This document shows, piece by piece, positions 26,909 through 27,464 of a stretch of 27,464 nucleotides of DNA. Below the pieces are notes generated by a model, which saw only the letters and a program-made list of their open reading frames with translations, did no database searches and was not told the origin of the DNA. The stretch's first letter is position 1; each line of letters opens with the position of its first letter. This stretch comes from Candidatus Aerophobetes bacterium Ae_b3b. Its GTDB lineage: Bacteria; Aerophobota; Aerophobia; Aerophobales; AE-B3A. The translations under genes and the position numbers were made by a program. The DNA lies in contig NJBP01000027.1 in the NCBI GenBank assembly GCA_005223085.1, forward strand, positions 1 to 27,464, in the 5' to 3' direction.

Positions 26909-27464
26909 ATGGCTGCCTATCATTATTTGGCAATAGATCAAGGAGGGAAAAGGGTTAGGGGAGTAATGGAAGCAGATAGTGAAAGGCAGATAGTAATTCA
27001 ATTAAGACCTCAGGGACTGACCATTATCTCAATCAAAAAATCTCCTGGTCTTTCTCCTTCTCTTGCCGGAAGGTCAACTCTTAAGTTAGAGGTTTTCAAA
27101 CCCAGAGCAAAGACAAAAGATATAATTGTCTTCTTTCGCCAATTTGCCACTCTTATTAATGCAGGTCTTCCTATGGTGCAAGCTTTGGCTACTATGATTG
27201 ACCAAACTTCAAACTCAAGCCTGAAGGAAATAATTGGTGAGATAAAAAAAGATGTTGAAGCCGGAAAACCACTGTCCGAGGCCCTGGCCACACATCCCCG
27301 CATATTTCCCCCTCTAGCTCATAATATGGTGAGAGCCGGAGAAATGGGGGGTCTGCTGGATACCGTCCTTACCAGAGTAGCCGAATACCTTGAGTCTATA
27401 GAAAACATAAAAGAACGAATAACTTCGGCCATGCGTTATCCGATCTTCGTTACCTTCATGGCGG
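26909..27464 (+). CDS. pilC: Type IV pilus inner-membrane platform protein PilC (partial, runs off the window)
   Basis: From ATG 26909 an open frame of 185 codons reaches the window end. It begins Ala-Ala-Tyr-His-Tyr-Leu-Ala-Ile-Asp-Gln-Gly-Gly-Lys, typical of GspF/PilC. The first GspF domain follows: Phe-Phe-Arg-Gln-Phe-Ala-Thr-Leu-Ile-Asn-Ala-Gly-Leu-Pro-Met, Val-Glu-Ala-Gly-Lys-Pro-Leu-Ser-Glu-Ala-Leu, and Met-Val-Arg-Ala-Gly-Glu-Met-Gly-Gly-Leu-Leu-Asp. The first transmembrane helix starts at the very end. The protein anchors the pilus base and couples to PilB. The ribosome-binding site is weak, so coupling to pilB on one riboswitch-controlled transcript is likely. Confidence 0.93.
   Translation, partial: MAAYHYLAIDQGGKRVRGVMEADSERQIVIQLRPQGLTIISIKKSPGLSPSLAGRSTLKLEVFKPRAKTKDIIVFFRQFATLINAGLPMVQALATMIDQTSNSSLKEIIGEIKKDVEAGKPLSEALATHPRIFPPLAHNMVRAGEMGGLLDTVLTRVAEYLESIENIKERITSAMRYPIFVTFMA

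Overview
The window looks like a chromosomal segment of a diderm (Gram-negative-type) bacterium with moderate-to-low GC by eye, probably from an uncultivated lineage. The basis is a PorV/PorQ-like outer-membrane barrel remnant, lipoprotein and signal-peptide proteins, a PpiD/SurA-type periplasmic foldase, MreBCD, a PilB-PilC type IV pilus locus under a c-di-GMP-I riboswitch, and a yajC-tgt-queA cluster. I cannot assign a phylum from sequence alone.

Region 1 (1-5190) is an accessory island ending at a tRNA-Leu(CAA) gene. It holds a barrel remnant with an in-frame stop, a 65-residue GIY-YIG-like protein behind a long structured leader, two short tyrosine recombinases flanking a TIR-like (CAP12/Pycsar-type) putative NADase, a truncated FN3 lipoprotein, a membrane-anchored HTH protein with a perfect palindrome on its promoter, an excisionase-like HTH protein, and a third integrase. 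That integrase has lost its N-terminal half, and its reading frame runs into the tRNA. This is a worn integration hotspot, and the TIR-like protein is its best candidate defence gene.

Region 2 (5191-9850) has two tandem paralogous secreted proteins of unknown function (minus strand), a repeat-rich intergenic stretch, a secreted protein, a small membrane zinc-ribbon protein, a DUF401 membrane protein and the C-terminal remnant of a GxxExxY gene.

Region 3 (9850-13330) has an Fe-alcohol dehydrogenase followed by a GltD/NfnB-like flavoprotein (minus strand, consensus promoter), and a VapBC toxin-antitoxin pair (plus strand, consensus promoter).

Region 4 (13330-24430) is housekeeping: metG-ksgA-mtnA-gatC on plus, mreB-mreC-mreD on minus, ppiD-like on plus, and queA-tgt-yajC on minus. 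Region 5 (24430-27464) is an intergenic block with two kinds of dispersed repeat, then a promoter, a c-di-GMP-I riboswitch with a terminator and a perfectly complementary antiterminator, pilB and partial pilC.

Three points deserve most attention. The riboswitch has a switching helix through P2 rather than P1, and controls a PilB whose own c-di-GMP-binding motifs look degenerate. A dispersed intergenic repeat ends in a -35 box and appears to supply promoters to several genes, including mreBCD. The recombinase/TIR cassette at tRNA-Leu contains a recombinase with Lys in place of the first catalytic Arg.
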